64,000 nucleotides of DNA from Dysgonomonas sp. HDW5A (GTDB taxonomy: Bacteria > Bacteroidota > Bacteroidia > Bacteroidales > Dysgonomonadaceae): NCBI RefSeq assembly GCF_011299555.1, contig NZ_CP049857.1, positions 1,922,001-1,986,000 of the forward strand. Reading direction: 5' to 3'. Positions within the stretch are counted from its first letter, which is position 1. Every line of letters begins with the position of its first letter. Positions 28,930 to 37,551 of this stretch are shown piece after piece. The translations under genes were made by a program, and so were the position numbers. The notes under the pieces are model-generated. The model did not search any database, had not been told where the DNA came from, and worked only from the letters and a program-made list of their open reading frames with translations.

Positions 28930-29002
28930 GATTCCGTAGCTCAGTTGGTAGAGCACATCACTTTTAATGATGGGGTCCTGGGTTCGAGCCCCAGCGGGAT
29001 CA
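28930..29002 (+). tRNA. tRNA-Lys (anticodon TTT), integration target
   Basis: 73 nt. The acceptor stem pairs GATTCCG with CGGGATC (one G-T pair), with discriminator A at 29002 and no encoded CCA. The D loop is AGCTCAGTTGGTAGAGC. The anticodon stem CATCA/TGATG closes the loop CTTTTAA with anticodon TTT. The T arm is CTGGGTTCGAGCCCCAG. Its 3' end is repeated as the attR site at 47990, so it is the attachment site of the 19-kb element. Confidence 0.95.
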
Positions 29003-29004
29003 CT
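28990..29004 (+). repeat. attL core (direct repeat in tRNA-Lys 3' end)
   Basis: CCCAGCGGGATCACT covers the 3' T stem and acceptor stem of tRNA-Lys and is repeated exactly at 47990-48004. Tyrosine integrases commonly use such sites. Confidence 0.85.
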
Positions 29005-29049
29005 GAAAGATCAGCAAATAAGCGACTTATTTCTGACAAAACAAGACAA

Positions 29050-29084
29050 AACTCTCTAAGATAGATTCTTAGGGAGTTTTTTTT
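29050..29084 (+). terminator. Element-borne terminator after tRNA-Lys
   Basis: The stem ACTCTCTAAGA/TCTTAGGGAGT is followed by eight T. It replaces the tRNA's original terminator now displaced to 48009. Confidence 0.85.
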
Positions 29085-29261
29085 ATTTCCTCCCTCAGAC
29101 ATAATCAGTCATCAAAATGCCGATATTGGACAGTCATTCGTTACGGAATCGTTACGGATTTCACGAAAGACAAAAGCCGTAACGATTTGGAATGTAAGAT
29201 TCTCATTTGTCGTAAATTGGCAGTCTTTTGTCCGCCTGACTTCTAACAATTAACAATAGTT

Positions 29262-30524
29262 TTGAACACTAAAAATTTATGCGTTATGAATGTTATGAAG
29301 TCAACTTTTCGTGTGTTGTTTTATCTCCGAAAAAATGAAGTGAACAAATCGGGTAATTCTTCGATTATGGTCCGGATTACTGTAAATGGGGAGCAAGTGC
29401 AATTCAGTTCCAAGTTACAAATCAAACCCGAACTCTGGGATACCAAGAATGGAAAAGCTATCGGCAAGAGTGCAGCAGCAATGAATACCAATCGCTTGTT
29501 AGAAGCTATCAGTGCAAAGGCAAATGAATTGTATCATAAGCACCTAAGCGAGTATGGATATGTCCTGCCTGAAAAAATAAAAAATATCATTCTCGGTGTT
29601 GACTCTGATAGAAGGAAGATGCTGTTGGAGCATTTTGCCGAACACAATGAGTTCTATGTATTAAAGATTGGCAAAGACACCTCTCAAATAACAGCGAATC
29701 GTTATAAGCTGACTATGCTTCGTTTGCAAGAATTTCTAAAGGTTGAATATAATCTTTCGGATATTCCTGTATTTGAATTAACCCCTGTGTTTGTGGAGAA
29801 GTTCTTTTTGTTTCTTAGGAATACCCATGATTGCAGTAATAATACCGCTTTGAAGTTTATTCAACGATTTCGGGCAGTTTTCTATTACATCAAGAATACA
29901 GGGGCAGATATTAAAATCAATCCTTTCGGTAGTTTTAAGTTCCGCACAACTAAAGTCGTTCGGGAAATACTTACCCAAGAAGAACTGGATATTATCTACA
30001 AGAAAGAGTTCTTAACCGAAAGATTAGGACAAGTAAGGGATATCTTTATTTTTATGTGCTATACCGGGCTTAGTTACATTGATGTAGCACAATTGACAGA
30101 AGATAATATCAAAACGGCTTTTGACGGACATCAATGGGTAATGACCAAACGCCAGAAGACAAGCGTACCCTCTAATATTCGTCTGCTTGAAATTCCATTA
30201 GCAATTATAGAGAAGTATAGAGGACAACAAGTCAATGGTAAATTATTTCCGATTTGTTCCAATCAAAAGATGAATGAATACTTGAAGGAAATCGGTATAA
30301 TCTGTGGAATAAATAAGGTAATCACCTGCCATATAGCACGTCATAGCTTCGGGACGACCGTTACACTCGCCAATGGAGTACCTATTGAAACAGTATCGAA
30401 AATGCTCGGGCATACAGATATCCGGACTACTCAGATTTATGCCAAAATAGTCGATCAGAAGCTTAGCACAGATATGGATAGCTTGGCTAAAAACTACAAA
30501 AGACGGAAATACACTAATAAATAA
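29262..30524 (+). CDS. Tyrosine recombinase (site-specific integrase)
   Basis: 420 aa from a start at 29262; a start at residue 9 (29286) is equally possible. The N-terminal Arm-binding-like domain has VLFYLRKNEVNKSGNSSIMVRITVNGEQVQFSSKLQIKPELWD, the phage_int_SAM_5 core-binding part spans about 125-230, and the catalytic domain has the Arg region YTGLSYIDVAQL, then HIARHSFGTTVTLANGVPIETVSKMLGHTDIRTTQIYAKI. This holds the HxxR, the second His (GH) and the catalytic Tyr. It inserts the element at tRNA-Lys, 258 nt away. Confidence 0.95.
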   Translation: MNTKNLCVMNVMKSTFRVLFYLRKNEVNKSGNSSIMVRITVNGEQVQFSSKLQIKPELWDTKNGKAIGKSAAAMNTNRLLEAISAKANELYHKHLSEYGYVLPEKIKNIILGVDSDRRKMLLEHFAEHNEFYVLKIGKDTSQITANRYKLTMLRLQEFLKVEYNLSDIPVFELTPVFVEKFFLFLRNTHDCSNNTALKFIQRFRAVFYYIKNTGADIKINPFGSFKFRTTKVVREILTQEELDIIYKKEFLTERLGQVRDIFIFMCYTGLSYIDVAQLTEDNIKTAFDGHQWVMTKRQKTSVPSNIRLLEIPLAIIEKYRGQQVNGKLFPICSNQKMNEYLKEIGIICGINKVITCHIARHSFGTTVTLANGVPIETVSKMLGHTDIRTTQIYAKIVDQKLSTDMDSLAKNYKRRKYTNK

Positions 30525-30529
30525 ACTCT

Positions 30530-30946
30530 ATGGAAACAGGATATATAAAATTCACAGACATAGAAACTGATAAACCCATTATTGAAGTAAAAATCATTCG
30601 TGGTACAGTTTGGATGACGGTAAATGAAATAGCTGATTTGTTCGGGGTGTATTCCCCGACAATCAGCAAGCACCTAAAGGCTATCTTCAAAGATAATCTA
30701 TTAAGAGAAAGTGATGTTACAAAGGAATATGTATATACGGCAGATGATGGAGAATATATTCGCACTTATTATAATCTTGAAACGATTATCTTTTTAAGTT
30801 TTCGTATCCAATCGCTCTACACAAAAGCCTTTCGAGAATGGGGATTTAATGCTTTTTGTGAATACAGCAAAGAGAATAAAAACCATGAGGTTATTGTGAT
30901 ATTCAATACGAGTACAAGAAAACATTCACTTAAAACTTTGAATTAA
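30530..30946 (+). CDS. RhuM-like DNA-binding protein, short form
   Basis: 138 aa. The N-terminal part resembles the RhuM/virulence-protein family: IIRGTVWMTVNEIADLFGVYSPTISKHLKAIFKDNLLRESDVTKEY, an HTH-like region, then YNLETIIFLSFRIQSLYTKAFREWG. Usual RhuM proteins are more than 300 aa, so this is a short form or has lost its C-terminus. It starts 5 nt after the integrase stop and was probably co-transcribed with it. The next gene, an ORF6N-type protein, begins 1 nt after its stop and is cut by the IS21 insertion. Confidence 0.7.
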   Translation: METGYIKFTDIETDKPIIEVKIIRGTVWMTVNEIADLFGVYSPTISKHLKAIFKDNLLRESDVTKEYVYTADDGEYIRTYYNLETIIFLSFRIQSLYTKAFREWGFNAFCEYSKENKNHEVIVIFNTSTRKHSLKTLN

Positions 30947-30947
30947 T

Positions 30948-30995
30948 ATGGAATTACAAGTAATACAGAATAAGATATTTGAAGTTCGGGGCTTA
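30948..30995 (+). pseudogene. ORF6N-domain gene cut by IS21 (5' fragment)
   Basis: The codons read MELQVIQNKIFEVRG before running into the insertion sequence, where a stop follows after WKKR. This is the typical N-terminus of Bacteroidetes ORF6N-domain proteins, phage-type DNA-binding proteins. The rest of the gene is not found on the other side of the IS, so it was deleted or lost with the insertion. Confidence 0.65.
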
Positions 30996-31225
30996 TGGAA
31001 AAAACGGTAAAATAGACCCCTTAAAAACGGAGGAAAGTGCCCCCCTAAAGTTATGTGTTCAAAACAGTCAAAAGTTATCGTCGGTTTCAGGGTCTTGAAG
31101 TTGCAGATTTTGCCCGAGTTAAACTTTTCTTTCTTTTCTTAGTTTTCCTGTTTTTAGGTCCACTTAAGTTTTTACAAACTTAGTAATAAGTCTCTATATT
31201 TAGATAGGACCTACTACTGTTTTAA

Positions 31226-31981
31226 TTATAGATAGCTATTTTCATTCTTCGATTTTCTTTTTCTGATTGATTCTCCAATTAATTCTACTCTTAGTGAGTC
31301 ATGTACCAGGCGATCGAGTATGGCATCTGCTACAGTTTTTTCTCCTATGGCATCATACCAATCTTTAACAGGTACTTGTGAGGTTATCATTGTTGATTTT
31401 TTCTGATGCCGATCCTCTATAATATCCATCATTATACCTCTGGACTGAGAGTCAAAGGCTTGCATTGCAAAATCATCAAGGATTAGAAGATCCACCCTTT
31501 CGATACGTTTAAATTCATTTAGTATAGTCCCTTTTACTTTGGCTATCTTTAAGCTGCTCATCAATTTAGCGGTATTGGCATAAAAGACCTTATATCCATC
31601 TTGGCAGGCTTTGTTTCCTAGTGCAGTAGCCAGATAGCTTTTTCCTGTCCCGGTGGGTCCTGTAATAAAGATATTCTTGTTGTCTTTGATAAAATCCAAG
31701 CCCGCCAAGCGTTCTACCTGATTACGATCCAAGCCTCTTTCGAAGCTATAATCAATCTCTTCCAAGAAAGCAGTGTACCGAAACGCTGCCAGCTTGGTTG
31801 CTCTTTTGATGGCACGATTGCGACGATTATCCCATTCACTGGATACCAAATGGAAGATAAATTGATCTTGTGTCATCTGCTCTTTTAAAGTGTTCTCTAA
31901 AGAAGTTTTAAAAGCATCGTGCATCCCTAAGAAACGCATCTGACGCAGTTTCTCTAATGTTTGATTGTTCATGTTGTTCAT
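31226..31981 (-). CDS. istB: IS21 helper ATPase IstB
   Basis: 251 aa, normal for IstB. It is an AAA+ ATPase with Walker A GPTGTGKSYLA and Walker B VDLLILDDFAMQA, followed by RHQKKSTMITSQVPVKDWY and the C-terminal DRLVHDSLRVELIGESIR. It selects target DNA and regulates transposase IstA. It lies 26 nt after istA. Confidence 0.96.
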   Translation of the reverse strand: MNNMNNQTLEKLRQMRFLGMHDAFKTSLENTLKEQMTQDQFIFHLVSSEWDNRRNRAIKRATKLAAFRYTAFLEEIDYSFERGLDRNQVERLAGLDFIKDNKNIFITGPTGTGKSYLATALGNKACQDGYKVFYANTAKLMSSLKIAKVKGTILNEFKRIERVDLLILDDFAMQAFDSQSRGIMMDIIEDRHQKKSTMITSQVPVKDWYDAIGEKTVADAILDRLVHDSLRVELIGESIRKRKSKNENSYL

Positions 31982-32007
31982 TGTTTTTTAATAATTAATT
32001 TGTTTGT

Positions 32008-33552
32008 CTATTTATAATAATCTTTGCCTCTGATATTTTCATGTTCGGGTATATCCACTGTTTCTTCAGGTACTTCTACAAACTCAGATTTAGTTTTAAG
32101 GATATCCTGGATCTCGTTATAACTGTATCTGTCATAACTCTCAGCCAATCGGCAGGCTGCCGTCAAACGAGCCGCTCCGACCTTCCTGGCCAATAAAAGG
32201 ATACCCGAACAACTCTTGTTAGCCTGATCCACATAGCGTTTCTTTTCCATCACTTTACGGATGTAACGCTCCACATCCTCATGGATGTCGGCTGCTTCTT
32301 TGATAAATACTTCAGGGGACCATTCCAATACGGCTTTATGTTTGGGATGCAGATGATCTGTATTGGTGGTATGCTTAAACTGCAAACGACTGCGGGTATG
32401 AGATGCCACAAGGCTATAGCCGTCAAAGATATGCACATCATCCGCTGAGTAAGAGAGCTTAAGCCTTTTACCGATATACGTGTGAGGTACACTGTAATAA
32501 TGGATATCCTCACTCAAGCGGATATAACCATCTTTACCTACGGTAGCCATCGCGTGTTTTTTAATCTGATAGCGGATTGGATTCAATGGTCCTAAGGATT
32601 CTTTTTCAATCTCTTCAAAATAGGAACGACGAGAGTAGTTCCGATTAGTCAACAGATTATTGTTATGCAGGTCTAAAGCAGACAGGATAGCTGCATTTAA
32701 ACTCTTTAGATCAGGGCAATGAAGATGACTGGTGCGAGTGTAAATATCCTTATAGGTTAGTTTAACGGCATTCTCCACAGGAGCTTTGTCTCGGGGTTTA
32801 CGAACACGAGCGGGGAACACTGTGACTCCATAATGTTCAGCAAAACGCTCAAACTCTTCATTCAAGATAGATTCATGGCGAGAAGCTTTGGTTACAGCAG
32901 CTTTTAGATTGTCAGGAACAACAGCTTGAGGAACACCTCCATAAAAATAAAAACTGTTCTCACAGGCAGAGATAAAATCTTCTTTGCTCTGCCCTGATAC
33001 TGCTTCCACATAAGTCAACAAGCTACAACCCAAGATTGCCACAAATACATCCACCTCACGAGGGGATTCACCATGAGGATAAATCCAAAGCTTATCTCCT
33101 GTATAATCTACAAACATTTTATCCCCTGCTTTATGTTCCATACGCATAGAGGGGTTATTAATCATTCGATAACGTTGAACTGAGATGCGAAACTGAGTTA
33201 AGCCATACCCATCGGGGTGTTCTTTGATATACTTTTGCCATTGCTGCATCGTAGTCATCCCTTTACGACCAAGGTCCTTACTGATGCTCGGAAGAAGAGA
33301 CTCCAGTGTATCCCGACGTGGGTTAGGCATACCGGGAGCATCTGTAATACAAAATAACGCGTGAAGTTCCGTATCACTCTTAGACACAAAATCATCAAAA
33401 CTAATCTTTAAAGAGTTCCATTTATGGATATACTTCTTAACAGTATTGCGGGAGGTGCGAGCCATTACGGCAATAGTTTTAAGACCCATATGGTCCTCAT
33501 ACAAACGGATAATCGTTCTTAATTTGGTCATTGTTATAAATTTGTTGGGCAT
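32008..33552 (-). CDS. istA: IS21 transposase IstA
   Basis: 514 aa. The N-terminal HTH (IRLYEDHMGLKTIAVMARTSRNTVKKYI) precedes an rve-type DDE core with MFVDYTGDKLWI (first Asp), AVVPDNLKAAVTKA (second Asp) and KAPVENAVKLTYKDIY (Glu). The C-terminal Mu-like domain has YIRLSEDIHYYSVPHTYIGKRLKL. The product is full length and looks active. Confidence 0.96.
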   Translation of the reverse strand: MPNKFITMTKLRTIIRLYEDHMGLKTIAVMARTSRNTVKKYIHKWNSLKISFDDFVSKSDTELHALFCITDAPGMPNPRRDTLESLLPSISKDLGRKGMTTMQQWQKYIKEHPDGYGLTQFRISVQRYRMINNPSMRMEHKAGDKMFVDYTGDKLWIYPHGESPREVDVFVAILGCSLLTYVEAVSGQSKEDFISACENSFYFYGGVPQAVVPDNLKAAVTKASRHESILNEEFERFAEHYGVTVFPARVRKPRDKAPVENAVKLTYKDIYTRTSHLHCPDLKSLNAAILSALDLHNNNLLTNRNYSRRSYFEEIEKESLGPLNPIRYQIKKHAMATVGKDGYIRLSEDIHYYSVPHTYIGKRLKLSYSADDVHIFDGYSLVASHTRSRLQFKHTTNTDHLHPKHKAVLEWSPEVFIKEAADIHEDVERYIRKVMEKKRYVDQANKSCSGILLLARKVGAARLTAACRLAESYDRYSYNEIQDILKTKSEFVEVPEETVDIPEHENIRGKDYYK

Positions 33553-33771
33553 AATATTAGATCGCTTTTAGTTAGTCTGAACATCAAACTAACTAAATCA
33601 AAGCCCATCAATAACAAGAACTTTAAAACTATTTTAAGAACACAATCACAGGGGTCACTTTCCTCTGGCTTTAAGGGGTCATTTTCAAGCGTTTTAGGGT
33701 GGTCAATTTCACCCGTTTTTCGCTGCTCACTTTCCTCCGTTTTTAAGGGGTCATTTTATCCGTTTTTTCCA

Positions 33772-33882
33772 ACAGCCATAGTTCATTATTTTTTAAGTTG
33801 TTATATTTTGGCGCATTCAAATACTTGTTGCATCAATGAGATTTTAACAACACAAAACGCACAATTGTTTTATATTAGCTTT
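33772..33882. other. Flank of the IS21 right end
   Basis: Just right of the IS, the minus strand reads a short start MNYGC that runs into the IS. It may be the remnant of a second cut gene. No ORF6N remainder is present here. Confidence 0.3.
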
Positions 33883-34770
33883 TCATTCCATCTCCCCATA
33901 CTCCCTAATCTTCGCCTCACAAATCCGTTTAGTAATATCCCTCAGCAACTCCACTTTAGGTAAAAGAGCATCAATATCCTCTTTTGTCACCAAGAACTTA
34001 GGGTTATAGCGAGCCTCCACATAAGCATCCTTTAAAAGTGTAAACAGCCTCTTTTCCTCCGGCGTATCACGAGGAAAAACCTTAGCCAATTCATCAGAAT
34101 GCCGTTTAACCGATGCCGAAAGTTTAGAGAGATTATGTTGTTTATTACTTCTCAATGTAAAAGCCAAGCGAATAGCATAATAAAAATTCTCACTGGCTTG
34201 ATGAAGTTGAAAAGCAGTGTTTTTATAGAACTCGTCATCATCTTTAGTGTATGTGAATTTAGCAGTTTCTAAAAATACATTAGCTTTCTTAAACTTATCA
34301 TTAAAATACTCCTGCGCCTGTAGTTGTATCTCCTTAAAATTAAGTTTGCGTCTTCGTGCCAGTTTAAACCTGCCACTATCATACAACACAATCCCCTCTT
34401 GCTTTAACTGTGTATAAAAATACCGACCCTCTTCCAGCTGCCTGTTCAACGTTTTAATATCATCATTAATAAACTGTGCAGGCGTTTGCGATTCAGGGTC
34501 TTTATAATACAAATCATCAATATTATCCAGTAAGTTTCCCACCTTCTTATCCGAAATACCACTTGTTACCACCAATATATCATAATCCGACATAAACGAA
34601 GTAGGAATACCGAACTCCACACGCTCGTCATACACCACATACTTACCTGTGGCATAACTACCGTATAAGATAATAAATTCAGTCTGAGGCAAACGCTTCG
34701 TAATCTCACGCACAAGAAAATACAAATCCTCCTGTTTACGTTTTGGCAGATGCAATATAGATTTCTTCAT
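33883..34770 (-). CDS. Fused MNT-type nucleotidyltransferase and HEPN protein
   Basis: 295 aa from the ATG at 34770 (MKKSILHLPKRKQ). The N-terminal half has the minimal nucleotidyltransferase motif, FIILYGSYATGKY followed by SDYDILVV, with about 18 extra residues between the GS and DxD parts. The C-terminal half is HEPN-like, with FYKNTAFQLHQASENFYYAIRLAFT and a helical tail. MNT and HEPN are usually separate antitoxin and toxin genes in which MNT modifies the HEPN RNase; here both are in one chain. The canonical RxxxxH HEPN motif is not clear, so RNase activity is uncertain. It may be a defence or stress module. Confidence 0.78.
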   Translation of the reverse strand: MKKSILHLPKRKQEDLYFLVREITKRLPQTEFIILYGSYATGKYVVYDERVEFGIPTSFMSDYDILVVTSGISDKKVGNLLDNIDDLYYKDPESQTPAQFINDDIKTLNRQLEEGRYFYTQLKQEGIVLYDSGRFKLARRRKLNFKEIQLQAQEYFNDKFKKANVFLETAKFTYTKDDDEFYKNTAFQLHQASENFYYAIRLAFTLRSNKQHNLSKLSASVKRHSDELAKVFPRDTPEEKRLFTLLKDAYVEARYNPKFLVTKEDIDALLPKVELLRDITKRICEAKIREYGEME

Positions 34771-34992
34771 AAGAAAGAATTTTAATACGAACAAAAATAG
34801 TTAATAATCGGCAAACAACCCTTTGCCTAAACCCTATAATTTTCAAAAGTATTCAAAAAGCACAAAAAGCAATATAATACTAAAAATAACCCCTATATTT
34901 GTGATAATAAACTCCGTACTGTGATTTTATGTACCCGACACCCCATTATGGGTATATGAGCCAAAGCACACAGACGAGCAAGAAGCTAAAAA

Positions 34993-35031
34993 ATGAATAA
35001 TCACAACGGCTTGCTACCCATAGCAGGCTAA
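34993..35031 (+). CDS. Possible leader peptide
   Basis: A 12-codon frame (MNNHNGLLPIAG) ends 13 nt before the ATG of the next gene, and a hairpin with arms GCTTGCTA and TAGCAGGC lies inside it. This arrangement is like a translated leader that controls a downstream gene, but it may be chance. Confidence 0.25.
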   Translation: MNNHNGLLPIAG

Positions 35032-35044
35032 AAAGCGGACGTTT

Positions 35045-35437
35045 ATGAATCAAAAAAATAATAATTTCAGACATCTGGTCGAACACGCCTGTTCAACCCT
35101 CAGCCTGGCATATTTAGCAGTCAAAGAGAAATACAAGGACTGTCCCCTGTGCCTTATCCAATACATGGAAAAAGGTAGCAGTTTAGATTATATGGAAGTC
35201 AGTTTTGATAATCAGAACGCCTCCCTGACCTTTATTATGAACAAAGAATATATCTGTGTCTCCGCATCGATTCATTTTTACGACGTTAAAGATGAGACCT
35301 TGTTTATCATTTTCTTACGGGTGTTTGCAAAATATTACACTTACAGAAAAAAATGCTGGGTATTAAAAGACGGTTTCTATGTTAAGCTAAATGAAAATGA
35401 AGGCTCAGGCACGCACTTCTGTTTCTACAAACTGTAA
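35045..35437 (+). CDS. Protein of unknown function in mobile element
   Basis: 130 aa, no signal peptide or membrane segment. I do not recognise it. It has a helical N-terminus (RHLVEHACSTLSLAYLAVKEKY), a CPLC motif, and a beta-rich part (SLDYMEVSFDNQNASLTFIMNKEYICVSASIHFYD), and ends in FYVKLNENEGSGTHFCFYKL. The Cys pair could bind metal or form a disulfide. It has its own terminator, and a leader with a hairpin precedes it. It is probably a real accessory gene of the element. Confidence 0.6.
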   Translation: MNQKNNNFRHLVEHACSTLSLAYLAVKEKYKDCPLCLIQYMEKGSSLDYMEVSFDNQNASLTFIMNKEYICVSASIHFYDVKDETLFIIFLRVFAKYYTYRKKCWVLKDGFYVKLNENEGSGTHFCFYKL

Positions 35438-35460
35438 TTATTGATAAATAATATACCGAA

Positions 35461-35497
35461 AAACGAGCCGGATAAACTTATGTTCCGGCTCGTTTTT
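35461..35497 (+). terminator. Terminator
   Basis: A stem AACGAGCCGGA/TCCGGCTCGTT followed by TTT ends the 35045 gene. Confidence 0.88.
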
Positions 35498-35652
35498 AGT
35501 ATATTAACTATACAATATTTGATATATAAATAGATACCATATTATTTGAAAACAAATTTTAAATAATGTTTTGTAATTAAAAAATGATTTAATACTTTTC
35601 AAAAATAAAACACAAAGTAGTGTTTGCAAGGCTTAAAAAGGGAATTGGCAAA

Positions 35653-36474
35653 ATGAACTATCAAACTTATAAACCAAGCGAAGAGCTATCTGCACTTGTT
35701 CAATGTTATTGGACATTGGAAGTTCCTGCCGAATATAGTTCCGAAAAACAAAGGATTGTTCCTGACGGTTGTATTGAAATGGCGTTTATTCTTGGGGGCG
35801 ATATTAAGCGGTTTACTTCCGAAACAGATTTTATACTTCAACCCCGTTCAATGGTTCTCGGACAAATAATAGAACCTTTTTACATTCAACCAACAGGATA
35901 TGTAAATACCTTTGCAATTCGGTTCTATCCTTATGGTTTCGCAAATTTTGTAACTATACCAATCAAAAATTTAGCAAACAAAGAAACGCCAATCGCTGAA
36001 CTTTTTGAGCAATCAACAGCCGATGAATTGGAAAAAAAAGTCATTCACGCAACCAATACACAGCAACGAATTGAGATTGTTGAAACTTTTCTATTAAACA
36101 AACTCAACGAAAAAAACACGATTGACAATATTGTAAAATCTACTATTGACGCACTTCTTGCAACAGGTGGAAGTTCGCCAATCAATGTTATTCTCAAAGA
36201 AGATTTATCAAAACGCAGACAGCTTGAAAGAAAATTTTTAAAGCAAATCGGCATTAGCCCAAAGCAATTAGGTAAGGTTATCCGGCTACAAACCGCCTTA
36301 AATATGTTGCTTAACCAAAAAACGGAAACGTTTACCCAAATCGCATACGAAAGCGAGTATTACGACCAAAATCATTTCATCAAGGACTTTAAGGAATTTA
36401 CAGGAACAACCCCAAAAGAGTTTTTAGAAGATGATACGTTGATACTTTCCTCCCTTTTCTATGGGAAAGGCTAA
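35653..36474 (+). CDS. AraC-family transcriptional regulator
   Basis: 273 aa from the ATG at 35653 (MNYQTYKPSEELSALVQCYWTLE). The N-terminal cupin-like part belongs to the DUF6597 type: CYWTLEVPAEY...RIVPDGCIEMAFIL and IQPTGYVNTFAIRFYPYGFANF. The C-terminal HTH_18 has RQLERKFLKQIGISPKQLGKVIRLQTALNML and IAYESEYYDQNHFIKDFKEFTGTTPKEF. It probably controls the VOC lipoprotein gene 72 nt downstream. Codon choice looks more like Flavobacteria or Cytophagia than its core neighbours, hinting at transfer. Confidence 0.9.
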   Translation: MNYQTYKPSEELSALVQCYWTLEVPAEYSSEKQRIVPDGCIEMAFILGGDIKRFTSETDFILQPRSMVLGQIIEPFYIQPTGYVNTFAIRFYPYGFANFVTIPIKNLANKETPIAELFEQSTADELEKKVIHATNTQQRIEIVETFLLNKLNEKNTIDNIVKSTIDALLATGGSSPINVILKEDLSKRRQLERKFLKQIGISPKQLGKVIRLQTALNMLLNQKTETFTQIAYESEYYDQNHFIKDFKEFTGTTPKEFLEDDTLILSSLFYGKG

Positions 36475-36546
36475 GGTGTCGCATTTTTACTATTTCAGCA
36501 CTTAAAGAAGTGCTAATTTTGCTCCCGAATACATAAGGTGAGTAAA

Positions 36547-37026
36547 ATGAAAAAAATAACAATTGGTATGATAACGTTTTTTGCAATCGGATTTTCGGCT
36601 TGCAATAACACAACGACCGGGCAAGACAATTTAAACAAAACTCAAAAAACAGATAAGATGAATAATTTAATTTCAATAGTAGAAATCCCAACAGCCGACT
36701 TTTCAAGAGCGGTGAAATTTTATCAATCAATTTTAAATGTAAGCATTGAAGAAATTGATATGGACGGAACTCAAATGGGCGTTTTGCCAAACGAAGAAGG
36801 AACGGTAAACTTATGTTTGGTAAAAGGAAACGATTATAAACCGACAACAGACGGTACAGTCGTCTATCTAAATGCAGGTAATGACTTGCAACCAATGCTG
36901 GACAAAGTAGAACAGAATGGCGGACAAGTAATCGTGCCGAAAACTGAAATCAGTCCTGAAATAGGTTTCTTCGCACTGTTCATTGACACCGAAGGAAATA
37001 AATTAGGATTGCATTCGATCAACTAA
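36547..37026 (+). CDS. Lipoprotein with VOC (glyoxalase-like) domain
   Basis: 159 aa from the ATG at 36547; an in-frame GTG at 36538 is possible. A lipoprotein signal (FSAC, Cys 19) precedes a VOC domain (about 40-159): SIVEIPTADFSRAVKFYQSILNVSIEEIDMDGTQMGVLP and IGFFALFIDTEGNKLGLHSIN. VOC proteins of this type are normally cytoplasmic and bind or modify small molecules, and export to the envelope is unusual. It sits behind an AraC regulator, suggesting an inducible small-molecule response. Confidence 0.82.
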   Translation: MKKITIGMITFFAIGFSACNNTTTGQDNLNKTQKTDKMNNLISIVEIPTADFSRAVKFYQSILNVSIEEIDMDGTQMGVLPNEEGTVNLCLVKGNDYKPTTDGTVVYLNAGNDLQPMLDKVEQNGGQVIVPKTEISPEIGFFALFIDTEGNKLGLHSIN

Positions 37027-37551
37027 TTTTATCCGAAAATAACTTTAACGAGAAATCAAAGCCCCGAAAATGAAGTGAACCCCATTATATGAACAACGGC
37101 AGCGGATAAACTGCCGTCTATATTTTGAAACTTAGGAAAGAGTAACCTCTCTTTGTACCTTCTCTCCCTGCACTGGAAATTAAAGAAATATATGGCAAAT
37201 TAGTGTCTGATAAAGATGGAACTATAAAGTCTCCCATGGAAAAAATTGAGAGACTAAAGAAAAAATATAATAACACGAACAGGATAAATATATCAATCTC
37301 CTTGATGTTTCAAGGGGATTTTTGGTTTAGCTGTTTTCTCTTTTTTTCATCTGAACACGAAGGTATATTCCGAGAATAAAACAGCAAGGCTAAACCTTAC
37401 AGGTTTTTGCTTAAATCTTCCTTTTTCTGCCGAAAAAGTGTATTTAAACAAAAAGCCTTGCTTTATTTATTCTCTTCATAAATTGGGTGTTTATCAGATG
37501 TAAAAAGGGAAATAATATTCAAGGGCTGCTGGTTTGTATTCAACCTTTAGC
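37027..37551. other. Noncoding region with decayed coding remnant
   Basis: ACGGCAG/CTGCCGT at 37096-37117 is a weak hairpin. From about 37170 a frame reads ALEIKEIYGKLVSD and then SPMEKIERLKKKYN without a start, which looks like the decayed end of a gene. A terminator at 37295 follows. Confidence 0.35.
37295..37323 (+). terminator. Terminator
   Basis: AATCTCCTTG and CAAGGGGATT form a stem with a 6-nt loop followed by TTT. It supports the idea that a real gene once ended just upstream. Confidence 0.65.

Larger units (their letters stand above)
30996..33771. mobile_element. IS21-family insertion sequence
   Basis: 2,776 bp. The ends are inverted repeats beginning TGGAAAAAACGG, and the left end CCCCTTAAAAACGGAGGAA recurs inverted at the right end. 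Further GGGGTCA-type repeats lie inside the right end (33650-33750), as in the multiple terminal sites of IS21. It encodes istA and istB on the minus strand. No target duplication is visible, which suggests a rearrangement after insertion. Confidence 0.85.

Noticed and set aside
30990-33780. Target-site duplication of the IS21 element
   Set aside because: The bases left (GGCTTA) and right (ACAGCC) of the inverted repeats do not match in direct orientation.
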